Made by a program: the position numbers and the translations under genes | Notes under the pieces: model-generated | The model's input: the letters and a program-made list of their open reading frames with translations, nothing else | Told to the model about the DNA's origin: nothing | The model's database searches: none | Part shown: one piece after another, positions 23,216-34,240 of the stretch | Layout of the letters: every line of letters starts with the position of its first letter | How positions within the stretch are numbered: the stretch's first letter is position 1 | DNA from: Mesocentrotus franciscanus | Taxonomy: Eukaryota > Echinodermata > Echinoidea > Camarodonta > Strongylocentrotidae | Direction of reading: 5' to 3' | DNA length: 64,000 bases | Assembly (NCBI GenBank): GCA_037976565.1 | Contig: CP137680.1 | Span: 14,868,325-14,932,324 of the forward strand

Positions 23216-26200
23216 GTTTGGGACGTTTCGTTAAATTATTAGAGAAAGAAGACGATTCGTTGTACCGTTCTCGACTCTTAATCCTTGTCTGAATTGAGTT
23301 TCCTCTCGCGCGAAGCGCGAAGCTTTGACGTTTCATTAAATTATTAGAGAAAGAAGACGATTCGTTGTACCGTTCTCGATTCACTTCCCCGGAAGCTTTG
23401 ACGTTTCATTAAATTAGAGAAAGAAGACGATTCGTTGTACCGTTCTCGACTCTTAATCCTTGTCTGAATTAAATTTCCCCCCGCGCGAAGCAGAAGCTTT
23501 GACGTTTCATTAAATTATTAGAGAAAGGAACGATTCGTTGTACCGTTCTCGACTCTTAATCCTTGTCTGAATTCAGTTCCCCCTTCCGCGCGAAGCGCGA
23601 AAGCTTTGACGTTTCATTAAATTATTAGAGAAAGAAGACGATTCGTTGTACCGTTCTCGACTCTTAATCCTTGTCTGAATTCAGTTTCCTCCCGCGCGAA
23701 GCGCGGAAGCTTTGAGGTTTCATTAAAATATTAGAGAAAGAGGACGATACGTTGTACCGTTCTCGACTCTTATTCCTTGTCTGAATTCAGTTTCAACCCC
23801 TCCTGCGCGAAGCGCGGAAGCTTTGACGTTTCATTAAATTATTAGAGAAAGAAGACGATTCGTTGTACCGTTCTCGATTCACTTCCCCCCGGACAGAGGC
23901 GGCGGAGCGACTTCCAAAGTGGGGGGCACCAACAAAAAGGGCACTTTCTGGAAAAAAGGGCACCTTCAAAGGGAAATCTCAAAGCGAAAAGATACAAGTT
24001 TTTAGACATTGGTATATACCCCTATATTGTGATTACATTATCAGGGGTGATTTTAATATTTGTTTCTCTTTATACATCATATAAGATATTGGTTAAGCAT
24101 CATACTTTGCAGTTGGATGCTATGGTCTGAAAATTCACTTGCGAGCGAGGAAAATTTTAAAGATTTGTGAGGTCGCAGCGCGAAAATTACCGGTACATCT
24201 TATAAAGAGGAAAACCCCAATCCTGATGGGATTATAAACACATTCTCATAACGGAAGACTGAAAAGGCCTTTGATAAGTAACATAATTATAACATCTATA
24301 ATGCGAGCGAGCGTAGCGAGCGAGCTTTGGGGGAAATTGCTCTTAGTCGCTGGAAATTAGGGGCACGTTTAATAATGAGAGGAAAAGGGGACACTTACCA
24401 AAAGGGATAAGACACTTATTAGAAAAGAAAAGCAGCACGTGTCAAAGTACAAAGGCTAATTACCAGAGGTGAAAATGGAGCACTTCTTACACCTAAACAA
24501 AGAGGCACTTATGAGAATGGAAAATGGGCATTTGTCGACGGAAAAGAGGCACCCATCAGATTTTGATAGGGGCTTTTATAAGAAGTGAAAAGGGGCATTT
24601 ATGAAAAGGGATAGGTTCCTTATTAGAAAGAAAAGGGGCACGTATCATTGTTAAACTGGTAATTATCAGAGGTGAAAAGGAGCACTTATCGCATCTGAAA
24701 AGGGGCACTGACCATATATGAAAAGAGGCACTTATGAGAATGAAAATGGGCACTAATAATAAAGGGAAATGTGCATTTGTTGAAAAAGGGGCACCGATCA
24801 GATTTTAATAGGTGCATTTATCGGAGGTGAAAGGGGGCTTTTATTAGAAGGGGAAGTGGCTCTTATTAAAAGAAAAAGAGGCACATGCTAAAATAAACGG
24901 GGCACTTATCAGAGATGAAAAGAGGTAATCATGAGAAGGGAAGGGGCACTTATAAGAAGGAAAAGAGCTTTTATTAGGAAGGAAAAGGGGACGTGTCAAA
25001 ATAAAAGTGGCATTTATTAGAGATGAAAAGAGCACTTATCAGGAGGGAAGGTGCACTTGTCAAAGTAAAACGAGTATCTCTCAGAATTGAATAGGGTCAT
25101 TTACAAGAGATGAAAAAGGGCACTTATTATGAGAATGAAAAGGAACTATTTTCATAGGTAAAAGGGGCATTTATGAGAAGGGGCTCTTTTAATGGGGCAC
25201 TTATCATAAGGAAAAGAGGCACTTATTAGAAAGGAAAGGGGCACATGTGAAAAGATAAGGTGCGTTTATCCGAGTTAAAAGGGGTAGTTATTAAAAGAGG
25301 AAGGGGCACTTCTTACAAAGGAAAGGGGCACCTGTCAAAGCAAAAGGGCACCTCTCAGATTTGAATAGGACAGTTATCAGAGGTGAAGAGGGCGCTTATC
25401 AAAAGTGAAAAGGGCGCTTCTCGTACCTGAAAAGGGGCACTTACTAGAGATTAAAAAGGGCACTTATGAGAATATTGCAAAGGAAAATGGGAACTTGTTG
25501 AAGGAAAAGGGGTAAGTGTCAACATAAAGGGGCACTTATCAGAGGTGGAAAGGGAAGGGGCACTTTAAAAATTAATAGGGGCACTTGTCAAAGTAAAAGG
25601 GGCACTTTTCCTATGTAGAAGGCACTTTTACAAAGTTAAAGGGCATTTTTCCTATGTAAAGGGGCACTTTTGGGGTTCTTGAAAAGTGGGAGGGCACTGT
25701 GCCCCTGCCCCGGAGCGCCGCCTCTGCCCCGGAAGCTTTGACGTTTCATTAAATTATTAGAGAAAGAAGACGATCCGTTGTACCGTTCTCGACTCTTAAT
25801 CCTTGTCTGAATTAAATTTTCCCTCCCGCGCGAAGCGGAAGCTTTGACGTTTCATTAAATTATTAGAGAAAGAAGACGATTCGTTGTACCGTTCTCGATT
25901 CAGTCCCCCCGCGAAGCACGGAAGCTTTGACGTTTCATTAAATTATTAGAGAGGAACGATTCGTTGTACCGTTCTCGACTCTTAATCCTGGTCTGAATTC
26001 AGTTTCACCCAAGCTTTGACGTTTCATTAAATTATTAGAAAGAAGACGATTCGTTGTACCGTTCTCGATTCAGTAAGCCTTTGACGTTTCATTAAATTAT
26101 TAGAGAGGAACGATTCGTTGTACCGTTCTCGACTCTTAATCCTGGTCTGAATTCAGTTTCACCCAAGCTTTGACGTTTCATTAAATTATTAGAGAAAGAG

Positions 26201-26410
26201 ACGATTCGTTGTACCGTTCTCGATTCATTCGTTCCCTCTCTCGCGCGAAGCGCGGAAGCTTTGACGTTTCATTAAATTATTAGAGAGGAACGATTCGTTG
26301 TACCGTTCTCGACTCTTAATCCTGGTCTGAATTCAGTTTCACCCAAGCTTTGACGTTTCATTAAATTATTAGAGAAAGGAGACGATTCGTTGTACCGTTC
26401 TCGACTCCTT
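23216..26410. repeat. ~63-115-bp satellite array, split by an insertion
   Basis: About 15 units sharing gacgtttcattaaattatta and gattcgttgtaccgttctcg. Many contain the short palindrome cgcgcgaagcgcg next to a variable pyrimidine stretch. Seven units lie left of the element at 23894-25726 and eight right of it. Confidence 0.92.
23894..25726. mobile_element. 1.8-kb hAT-like element filled with minisatellite
   Basis: Ends cagaggcggcggagc and gcgccgcctctg are inverted. A 7-bp duplication ccccgga (23887-23893, 25727-25733) flanks it, and a neighbouring satellite unit (about 23385-23395) shows the unfilled site ttccccggaagc. The interior is a decayed 25-35 bp repeat around ggggcacttatcagaggtga. 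No coding region. The hAT call rests on the ends and duplication size, and one base short of eight leaves some doubt. Confidence 0.8.
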
Positions 26411-26439
26411 TCCTTTTTCTTCCTACGTCCTCTTATTTT

Positions 26440-26444
26440 TCTCT

Positions 26445-26477
<33 letters not shown>
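26440..26477. repeat. (CT)n plus poly-T
   Basis: Short microsatellite followed by tttttttt and ggggg; it borders a terminus-like stretch ccctggctacgcgcctga. Confidence 0.85.
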
Positions 26478-26509
26478 TTGGGGGCGACTGCCCCACCGTC
26501 CCCTGGCTA

Positions 26510-27330
26510 CGCGCCTGAAGCTCAGGGTCTTACGCATTCAATTACGGTCAGATGAGCATATTTTGATACCTTATTAGTTTGTGACACCTGCAGGTTACTA
26601 ATTGGCTTGGGGTACAGGGGCGGAACCCCAGAAGCTCAGGGGTTTGAGGGAATAAATTACGCGGTCAGATGAGCATTCAGGGGCCGGCCGTAGCGCCCTG
26701 ATGGGGTCCAGGGGCCGAGCCGCCGGAAGCTCAGGGTTTTAGGCATTTAATTACGGTCAGATGAGCATACTGTGATAACTTATTTGTGACACATGCAGGT
26801 TACTAACAGGCGTGGGGTCCAGGGGGCGGAGCCCCCAGAAGCTCAGGGGCTTTAGGCAAGAAATCACGGTTAGATGAGCATCCAGGGGCTGGCCTTAGGG
26901 CCCCTGATGGGGTCCAGGCAGAGCCCCGGAATCTCAAGGGTTTTAGGCATTTAATTACGGTCAGATGAGCATATTGTGATAACTTATTTGTGACACAGGC
27001 AGTTTACTAATAGGCGTGGAGTCCAGGGGGCGGAGCCCCCAGAAGCTCAGGGCTCTAGGCAAGAAATTACGGTTAGATGAGCATGGCTGGCCTTAGGGCC
27101 CCTGATGGGGTCCAGGGCAGAGCCCCGGAATCTCAAGGGTTTTAGGCATTTAATTACGGTCAGATGAGCATATTGTGATACCTTATTTGTGACACAGGCA
27201 GTTTACTAATAGGTGTGGGGTCCAGGGGGCGAAGCACCAAGAAGCTCAGGGTTTCAGGCAATAAATTACGGTCAGATGAGCATGCATATTTTGATATCTC
27301 ATTTGTGACACTGGCAGGTCGCTATTCTTT
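26510..27330. repeat. ~90-120-bp satellite with GGGGGCGGAGCCCCC palindromes
   Basis: Eight units sharing ttacggtcagatgagcat. Alternate units carry gaagctcagggttttaggca and the palindrome gggggcggagccccc. Spacing alternates between about 90 and 115 bases, implying a two-part higher-order unit. Confidence 0.88.
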
Positions 27331-27514
27331 CTTTCTTTCTATTACTCTTTTTCAAAAGGTGAGGGGTTCGAGCCCCCCCCCCCGAGCACCGCCGTTCCGC
27401 AGGTCCTGACATGAATGCTTCTAAATAAGCATATTTTTTTGCCCGTCTGTAAATTTGGGAATGAGTCATTTTCCAACAAACGCATACAAAAGTATAAATT
27501 ATTTAAAAAAGTGC

Positions 27515-27785
27515 GAAAAATCCAGGAAAATCATGTCATTTCAGCAACATTTGTAAATTACTGGTATCGAATTAGAAATAAACCACGTTTGAATTGTATT
27601 TCGGTGGTCAAATCCCGGAAAATCATGTCATTTCAGCAACATTTGTAAATCACTGGTATCGAATTAGAAATAAACCATGTTTGAATTTTATTTGGGTGGT
27701 CAAATCCGGAAAAACATGTCATTTCAGCAACATTTGTAAATCACTGGTATCGAATTAGAAATAAACCATGTTTGAATTTTATTTG
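27515..27785. repeat. 92-bp satellite, three units
   Basis: Units share atcatgtcatttcagcaaca, spaced by 92 bases, with few differences. Confidence 0.9.
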
Positions 27786-28015
27786 GATGATATAATGACA
27801 AGGATAATAACCACAAAAACGATAGACGTTCTCATTACCGTGAAATTAAGAACCATATTTTTGATGGGGTTATGTAGTGTTGATGATATGACAAGGATAA
27901 TGATATAATCACAAAAACGATAGAAATTCTCATTTGCGTGAAGTGACCATATATTTTTGTGGGTTTGGGTTATGCATGTAGATGAGGATGATATATATGA
28001 CAATGATAATAAGGG
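27786..28015. repeat. ~105-bp satellite (right block)
   Basis: Two to three units with cacaaaaacgatagac and tctcattaccgtg, the same family as 23040-23215. Confidence 0.75.
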
Positions 28016-28078
28016 CCTATAATATTTCGGAGAGAGATCGAGAGAGAGACGCGGTGAAATATAATTGGTTATAATCCA

Positions 28079-28479
28079 AACGGTACAGGAAAAAACAAAC
28101 GACGCTAGTTCAGAATCATATCCAAATTTCGACCCGTAACTCCGGGGTGGAGATACCCTAAGTATTACGGTAGATAACTTCACGCAGGCGCTCGACCGCA
28201 CGCAACCCACCATGTATTGTGCAGCGGTTTGCCGTGAAACCTGTGAGAAAGTGTATACTAAAGTGTTCATTTTTCAGAAAAATACTCCTCAAAAGATAAG
28301 AAAATTGACAAAAACAGGTAAGAAACATAACGGCTTTTAAATCATGACCATTATTTGAACAATCGATGAAGATTTAGTTGATTTTTGGTATGTTTTAGTA
28401 GGGTATCTTCACGCCGGAGTTAGGGGTCGAAGTCTAGATATGATTCTGAACTAGCGCCAAACAAACTACCGTGTTTTAG
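28079..28479. repeat. Long inverted repeat, ~85-bp arms
   Basis: Left arm has ctagttcagaatcatatcca and accccggagttacgg in inverted form; the right arm (about 28397-28479) is its imperfect complement. The ~230-bp spacer holds an exon-like stretch. Could be a MITE that picked up sequence or a foldback around a host exon. Confidence 0.8.
28212..28317 (+). CDS. Candidate short exon inside the inverted repeat
   Basis: An ATG in good context (cacccaccatgt) opens 35 codons, MYCAAVCRETCEKVYTK to KLTKT, and ends at a strong donor acag|gtaaga in phase 1. Three cysteines are spaced C-x3-C-x3-C. No matching downstream exon or family was recognised. The structure is seen; coding status is inference. Confidence 0.3.
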
Positions 28480-29026
28480 GAAAGAGAGAGGGAGAGGGAG
28501 AGAAATAAAGAGAGAGACAGGAGAGAGACAGAGAGAGAAGAGAGGAGACTATCTAGATAGACATATTTCTTGTATTTCTTACATGTAGGCCTATATCTGA
28601 ACGATTTTGTGGTCATTCATTTTCATATTGCTTTCTTTCCGATATTCTTTCCTGAATACATTTCAGACATAAGAATTGAACAAATAATAAGAGTTCATGT
28701 ATCCCGTAGGCCTACTGGAAACTTGTCTATTATACATCCAAGAGCTGATCAGTCGAAGCTGAGACTAGATTGAGACGGTTGCCGAAGAGGGTTTTACCAT
28801 GGACCTACTAATCACGTAGGTCTATGCATTGTGCATATTGAACGGCAACGGAGATGTGTATCTGATTCATACACTACACAGACACACACTGTACCATGGA
28901 TATAAGCCATGCGAATACAGTCCCTTCCCCGCTCAGCGAGGTCACCGCGGTGTCGAGGCTTGTGTCGAGGCTTGCGCCGAGACGTAACACAGTTTCAATA
29001 TCGATTATACCAAGGACCATGTACGA

Positions 29027-29040
29027 CAGTAGATGGCGCT
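29027..29040 (+). promoter_or_regulatory. CTCF-like motif
   Basis: cagtagatggcgct fits the core CTCF consensus at nearly every position. It is a single match, outside repeats. Confidence 0.35.
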
Positions 29041-29254
29041 AGTAAACAACACCAGGGGCTGTTTTATATACAGGCAGCTTGGAACTAATAATTGATTTAT
29101 TAATTACTGTTTAATTTACTAAAAAAAAAATATCTGTATTTCAGCAGTGGGGATTGGTTAAAAATATTCCTATAACATCTTTTTATAAGATCAAACAGTT
29201 TCAGAGGAATTCAATATTTTTACCAACACTTTGTAATACCTTTAAGCATGGCGT

Positions 29255-29626
29255 CATCCTAGAAGATTGGTTGTGGTGGCGCCGTTCAGATGGGCTATGG
29301 TAGAAGATTGGTTGTGGTGGCGCCATTCAGATGGGCTATGGTAGAAGGTTGGTTGTGGTGGCGCCATTCAGATGGGCTATGGTAGAAGATTGGTTGTGGT
29401 GGCGCCATTCAGATGGGCTATGGTAGAAGATTGGTTGTGGTGGCGCCATTCAGATGGGCTATGGTAGAAGGTTGGTTGTGGTGGCGCCATTCAGATGGGC
29501 TATGGTAGAAGATTGGTTGTGGTGGCGCCATTCAGATGGGCTATGGTAGAAGATTGGTTATGGTGGCGCCATGCGGGTGGACTAAGGTAGAAGATTGGTT
29601 ATGGTGGCGCTATTTAGATGGGATAG
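29255..29626. repeat. 41-bp minisatellite, about 9 units
   Basis: Unit gaagattggttgtggtggcg followed by ccattcagatgggctatggt a. Units differ by one or two bases; the last two are more diverged. Confidence 0.95.
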
Positions 29627-29815
29627 GCGTTGTGGCGTGCGCCTGTAATCCAGCTAAAAGTGGAAGTTACAAACTGATTCAGCCGAGGACGCAGGTTCGA
29701 AACTGAGTCACGTCTTTCGGATGGTGACGTTAAAGGTCGGTCCCCAGACCTAAATAATCATATCTGATTGATACACGTCTGTAAAAACCCAATCACACAC
29801 ACACACTCTGGGGCT
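29627..29815 (+). mobile_element. SINE with 7SL-like or tRNA-like head
   Basis: Starts gtggcgtgcgcctgtaatcc, strikingly like the SRP RNA Alu domain, and has a tRNA-type B box gcaggttcgaaactg about 50 bases on. The body contains cacgtctttcggatggtgac and ends in a short (CA)n. The 41-bp array abuts its start. Confidence 0.65.
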
Positions 29816-30523
29816 ATGGTAGAAGTTTGTTTTTCTCAAACCATGTTTGATTTATTTATACATGTACTATTTTTTCTGTATTTTACTCTTCTTGAATAAA
29901 GAAATGATATCAACAACATACCCTAAGGCATGGTAAAAGGCTACATAAGTTGGCTAATTGAGGTACATATTTTATAGTGCTATTTTTGTCAAGAAGAGGT
30001 AATGTATTCCCTTGTTTTTGCTTGTTATTCAAATACGCTAAGGGGTATGATTTTGATTTAAGCATTTATTTTGTATTTTGTTTTTATTTTTGTAACGACA
30101 GAATGTCTTATTTTAAGCCATGTTCTATCTAAACCTAATAATTATCAACTATGTTATTTTAGGGACGTTGCGCTTCAAACATTTTTTGTTCATGCACTGT
30201 TCCTACTATGTATTATATCTCGATGTAACCCACTGAATTTTATTATCTGTAAACAATTATTTTACAAGGTGAATAAATAAAACAAACAAACAAACTTTAT
30301 ACGTACTGAAATATATATGATACAGTATGAATGAGTCACATTATTATTAACACATTTGTGTGCATCATTTCAATTTTTCATTTGGAAACGCTAAAAATGT
30401 TTAATATTTATAACACTTGAGAAAAGGTTTAGAAAAACAATAACAAAAAAGTTAATATGGAAATTAACGCTGTTGGAAAGAAGTATGATGTAGGAATTGC
30501 TTTGTTTTGTATAGATTGTATAC

Positions 30524-30715
30524 AGAGAGAGGAGATGGAGAGAGGGAGAGAGAGAGGGGAGGGCGAGAGAGAGGGGGGAGGGGCGAAAGGAGAGAGATAG
30601 AGAGAGAGAGAGAGAGAAGAGAGAGATATGGGAGCAGAGAAGAGAGGGAGAGAGATAGGAGAGAAGAGAAGAGAGAGAGAGAGAGAAGAGGGAGAGAGGG
30701 AGAGAAATAGTGAAG
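30524..30715. repeat. GA-rich microsatellite
   Basis: Runs of (GA)n with ggg interruptions; generates spurious open frames. Confidence 0.95.
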
Positions 30716-33354
30716 GGGGGATGAATATCATTTAAGTGCATAATATAAATACCAGAATTACACAAGTGCATTACCAGAAGAGTAGCTATCAGCAGTTTCT
30801 GAGAACCGATTCTGATACTTTGATGAAATACTCTTACTCTCAGTCTGTGTGGGAGGGAATGCAGTTGGTGTCATATACTTGCCTGTCAACTTTTAAGCCA
30901 TGCTTACACATCTCGTAAAAAGCTTTCATCATTAAATATCGACTTCTTCAATCAAACTCATAGAGCCATGTTTGAATCAGGAATATAATCATATTTTATT
31001 TCACAAATATTTGGCTATAGAAGATATAGTATTTATAAATGCAAATTTCTGATCTACCTCACAAAAGTTATATTTTTTCTTGATATTATACTCTTAGTCT
31101 CAATGTACATTTTGAAGTCACATGAATATGCAGTATTGCCAGCAGTAATATGCTTAATAATCACAAAAAACTGGGGAAAATGAGATTATCTATCTAAGGG
31201 GAAGTACTTTTTAACTTGTGAACAGATCAAAGTGTAAAGATTCGAGCGCTACAAATACTGCATGAATGAGTAAATCGAATCAAATCTAACAACTATTACG
31301 TGAGAATACCTAAGTAGTTCATACAAGGCATAATGAGAGGTGACTAATAATGCAACACAAATTAATTTGTTTTCTTCTAATGATATCATATATTGACATA
31401 CAAAGCAATCATTATCGGGCATTAAAAAAAAACACGAAAATAAATAGGAAATAAAGGGCACCCTGTTCGATCTATACAGCTTTTTCATTAGTTTCAATAA
31501 CAAGGCACTCAAGTAGATATTAAGCCATTTTCTTAATCAGTACTTTATGTATAACATTAAAGTACACATACTTCATAGTACTTTGCAGATTACAGTACCC
31601 TACATTTGGCACTGAGACACACATTAATTGTAACAATCCGTACTCCATTTGTGTACAGTAAGCTTCACTTTGTAGCAATAATAAGATAGAGCTAAATAAA
31701 TTAACTAAAATGGTACAAAATATGACATCGATCATTGTGATTGCTATATTCTCGTTTTCTTGAGTCTTTTCTTGTCCAGGTCCATCTGCCTACTATCTCT
31801 GGTCATACTTTAAACACCTAAAAATCAATCATATCAATAACAAGTATTGTTTTAAGCCCAACAAGAAGAACCGTTTCTTACAAAATGAAAGAGATATATG
31901 ACCACAGGACACGTTCGAATAATAAATCTACAAGGACAGCACATCAAGAATCAATAGCTTAAGAAATCAATCATATATTGAACAAAAATTAAGGGTGAAA
32001 GAAAAAAATAAAATATATATATTGAACAAATTACTTGTTACTGTTATACACCAAACAAACAAAGGTTATGTTCTAGTACTCCATTACATAGGTAGAAATG
32101 TACTTTAGAGTTATAAATTAATGTCAAACAAACTGGATGTTACAGTCAATATTGATGGAATCAAATGAATTAACATTGTAAAATAAATTAGAAAACATAA
32201 GTTTAAATATTTACTCAATTATACCTTGCAACATAGCTCTGGGAAAAAAGTGTCAAATCTTTTGGAGTTAGATTGAGGATTCAGCTTTAACTCTCGCTAG
32301 TAAGACAATCAGATGAGAGAATTTCCTAGGAATGTAGTGGGAATGCAAATTATTGTCGGAAGGCACCTAATTGAATGAAATTGAATGGAATGACAAAAAG
32401 AACAGAATAATCTTAATCTATTTTTTTTTAAATAGGATTCCACATCAAAAAACTTATCAGCTCTCATTTTAATCATACTGTATTTCACTGATAGATATCA
32501 ATAGATAGTATATAGTAGATATATCATCCCTTTTAAATCTTAAAAATGTAGTCAAAGAGGAATCAGTAGAGATAAAATAATAGAAAAAATTTATAACAAA
32601 TACAAATTGACCATGGCTAAATTAAAAAAATTGAAGAATGTTAAATTGGACATTGTAGACTATTCTTTTAAATGTCTCCCACACAACTTGGAGTATAACC
32701 ACATACACAATAGTTATGATAGTAAAGATCATAAACAATAACTTGGATATTGTCAACCTTAACTTTTCATGATGTGCAAAATTACCCCTCATACTAATCA
32801 AAATTTCATTTGGTTCAACAGCATGACTAAGTCTCATTGTCATCATTTTATATCAGGGTCTTCCAAATTAATTATCTTTTGCTTACAGTTGATCAACACA
32901 TTAAAAAAAGTAAATTCTTCTCCCGGTAAATGCACTGTGAATATTTCAAACCAAAAATAAAGATTTTTTCCCCCTTAGTAACACATATGTCATAAAGCCA
33001 GACTTTAACAAGAGGAAGATTAGAAATGGAAGCGCAAACTAGTAAGTGCATACAATGCAAAATAATAGAAATGAAAGTATATTTTATGTTTAAAAAGAAA
33101 ATCACATTTTATGAGAAAAAATATACACATGAAATGACACATGGTAACAGAGATATAAACTGCACTTGATAAATCATAATTTGCAACATATATATATTTG
33201 TTATTTTGAGTAATATTGCTCATTTTCATTACTGATACTTGGTGACATAAATATGAGAGCATCATTTCACAAAATTGTCATATAAGTTCGCAGACATCCC
33301 ATTGAAACGCGTGCATTAAGATTAACATGAAAGTCATGTTGGTGACCTTGAACT
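30716..33354. other. No supported gene
   Basis: AT-rich DNA with neither recognised repeats nor coherent exons. An acceptor-like tract near 31765-31780 leads into a frame that stops soon. Confidence 0.5.
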
Positions 33355-33606
33355 TAATAATAATAATAATAATAATAATAACAATAATGATATAATAATA
33401 GCTATATCTATATTGGGCACGTATCCATTACAGGGAATACTCAAGGTGCCTACAAAGTAGTATTTTCATTCTGGCTTTAGCCCAGCTACCCTAAGGCGCT
33501 CAAAGCATTCAAGGAATAAGTTTCTACCAGGTACCCAATAACTTCACCTGGGTGGAGAGTGGCAAATGTTAATGTCTTGCCAAAGGACATCATTGTCGCG
33601 GCGACA
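33355..33606 (-). mobile_element. tRNA-derived SINE, head missing
   Basis: Carries the (ATA)n tail, the aggtgcc/gcgctca middle and the cctgggtggagagtggcaaa and tgtcttgccaaaggacat body of the 15352-15716 SINE, but the tRNA-like head is lost after gtcgcggcgaca. Confidence 0.8.
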
Positions 33607-34109
33607 CAATGACATCAGAGTTTTCCTATTGTCATTACTCTTTTGTATGTGTCATGGAAAACAAAATAGAGTTATAACATTTGATACGATAAACGGCATC
33701 AATGTCTTTACACATGTATTTGTATGTTAGTAAAATATACCAATTACTGTTGGTCTAATAGAAGTAAATTAATATATGCAAATATAATATGTACAACTTA
33801 ATTTCACTACAAATGAAGTAAGGATATTCCAAGAAGATAAAGTACAAGTATAAAACAACACAAAACATAATTCAATGATGAGTTATAAAGTAATCATGGT
33901 ATTATCTACATCATATTTATGAACCCAAATCATTAAAAAAAAAAATTCTGGGAACAACAAATAACCACTGTAGTAATATCAATCCCATGGAAGATAAGAC
34001 TCATAATAATCTTTTTAACTGAATGTAAACCATGAAATCTAGTATTTTCAATCAAACTGAATTCGAGGAAAACAAAAATGAAAATATTAATGAAACCTTC
34101 ACCACTAAC

Positions 34110-34240
34110 CGAATTCGAATTCTACCCTGGAATGAACGTTACACTTAACCCTAATCTTAACCTAAAACCCAATGCAACCCTAACCATACCCTTTTGACAA
34201 AACAAAGCCTGGAGCGATTGTCGGTGGAGCGATTGTTGGA
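34110..34240. repeat. Foldback repeat with CCTAA core, partial
   Basis: Core aaccctaatcttaaccta and right-arm piece caaagcctggagcgattgtc, like 15738-15908. Confidence 0.6.

Noticed and set aside
22821..26517. One large hAT element from the left CAGGGGCGGATCC end to the ccctggctacgcgcctga stretch
   Set aside because: Ends are only partly alike and the 8-bp flanks (gatgtatt, aagctcag) do not match.
23216..27785. CRISPR-like or bacterial repeat array
   Set aside because: Units are continuous satellites with no unique spacers of constant length, in an animal genome context.
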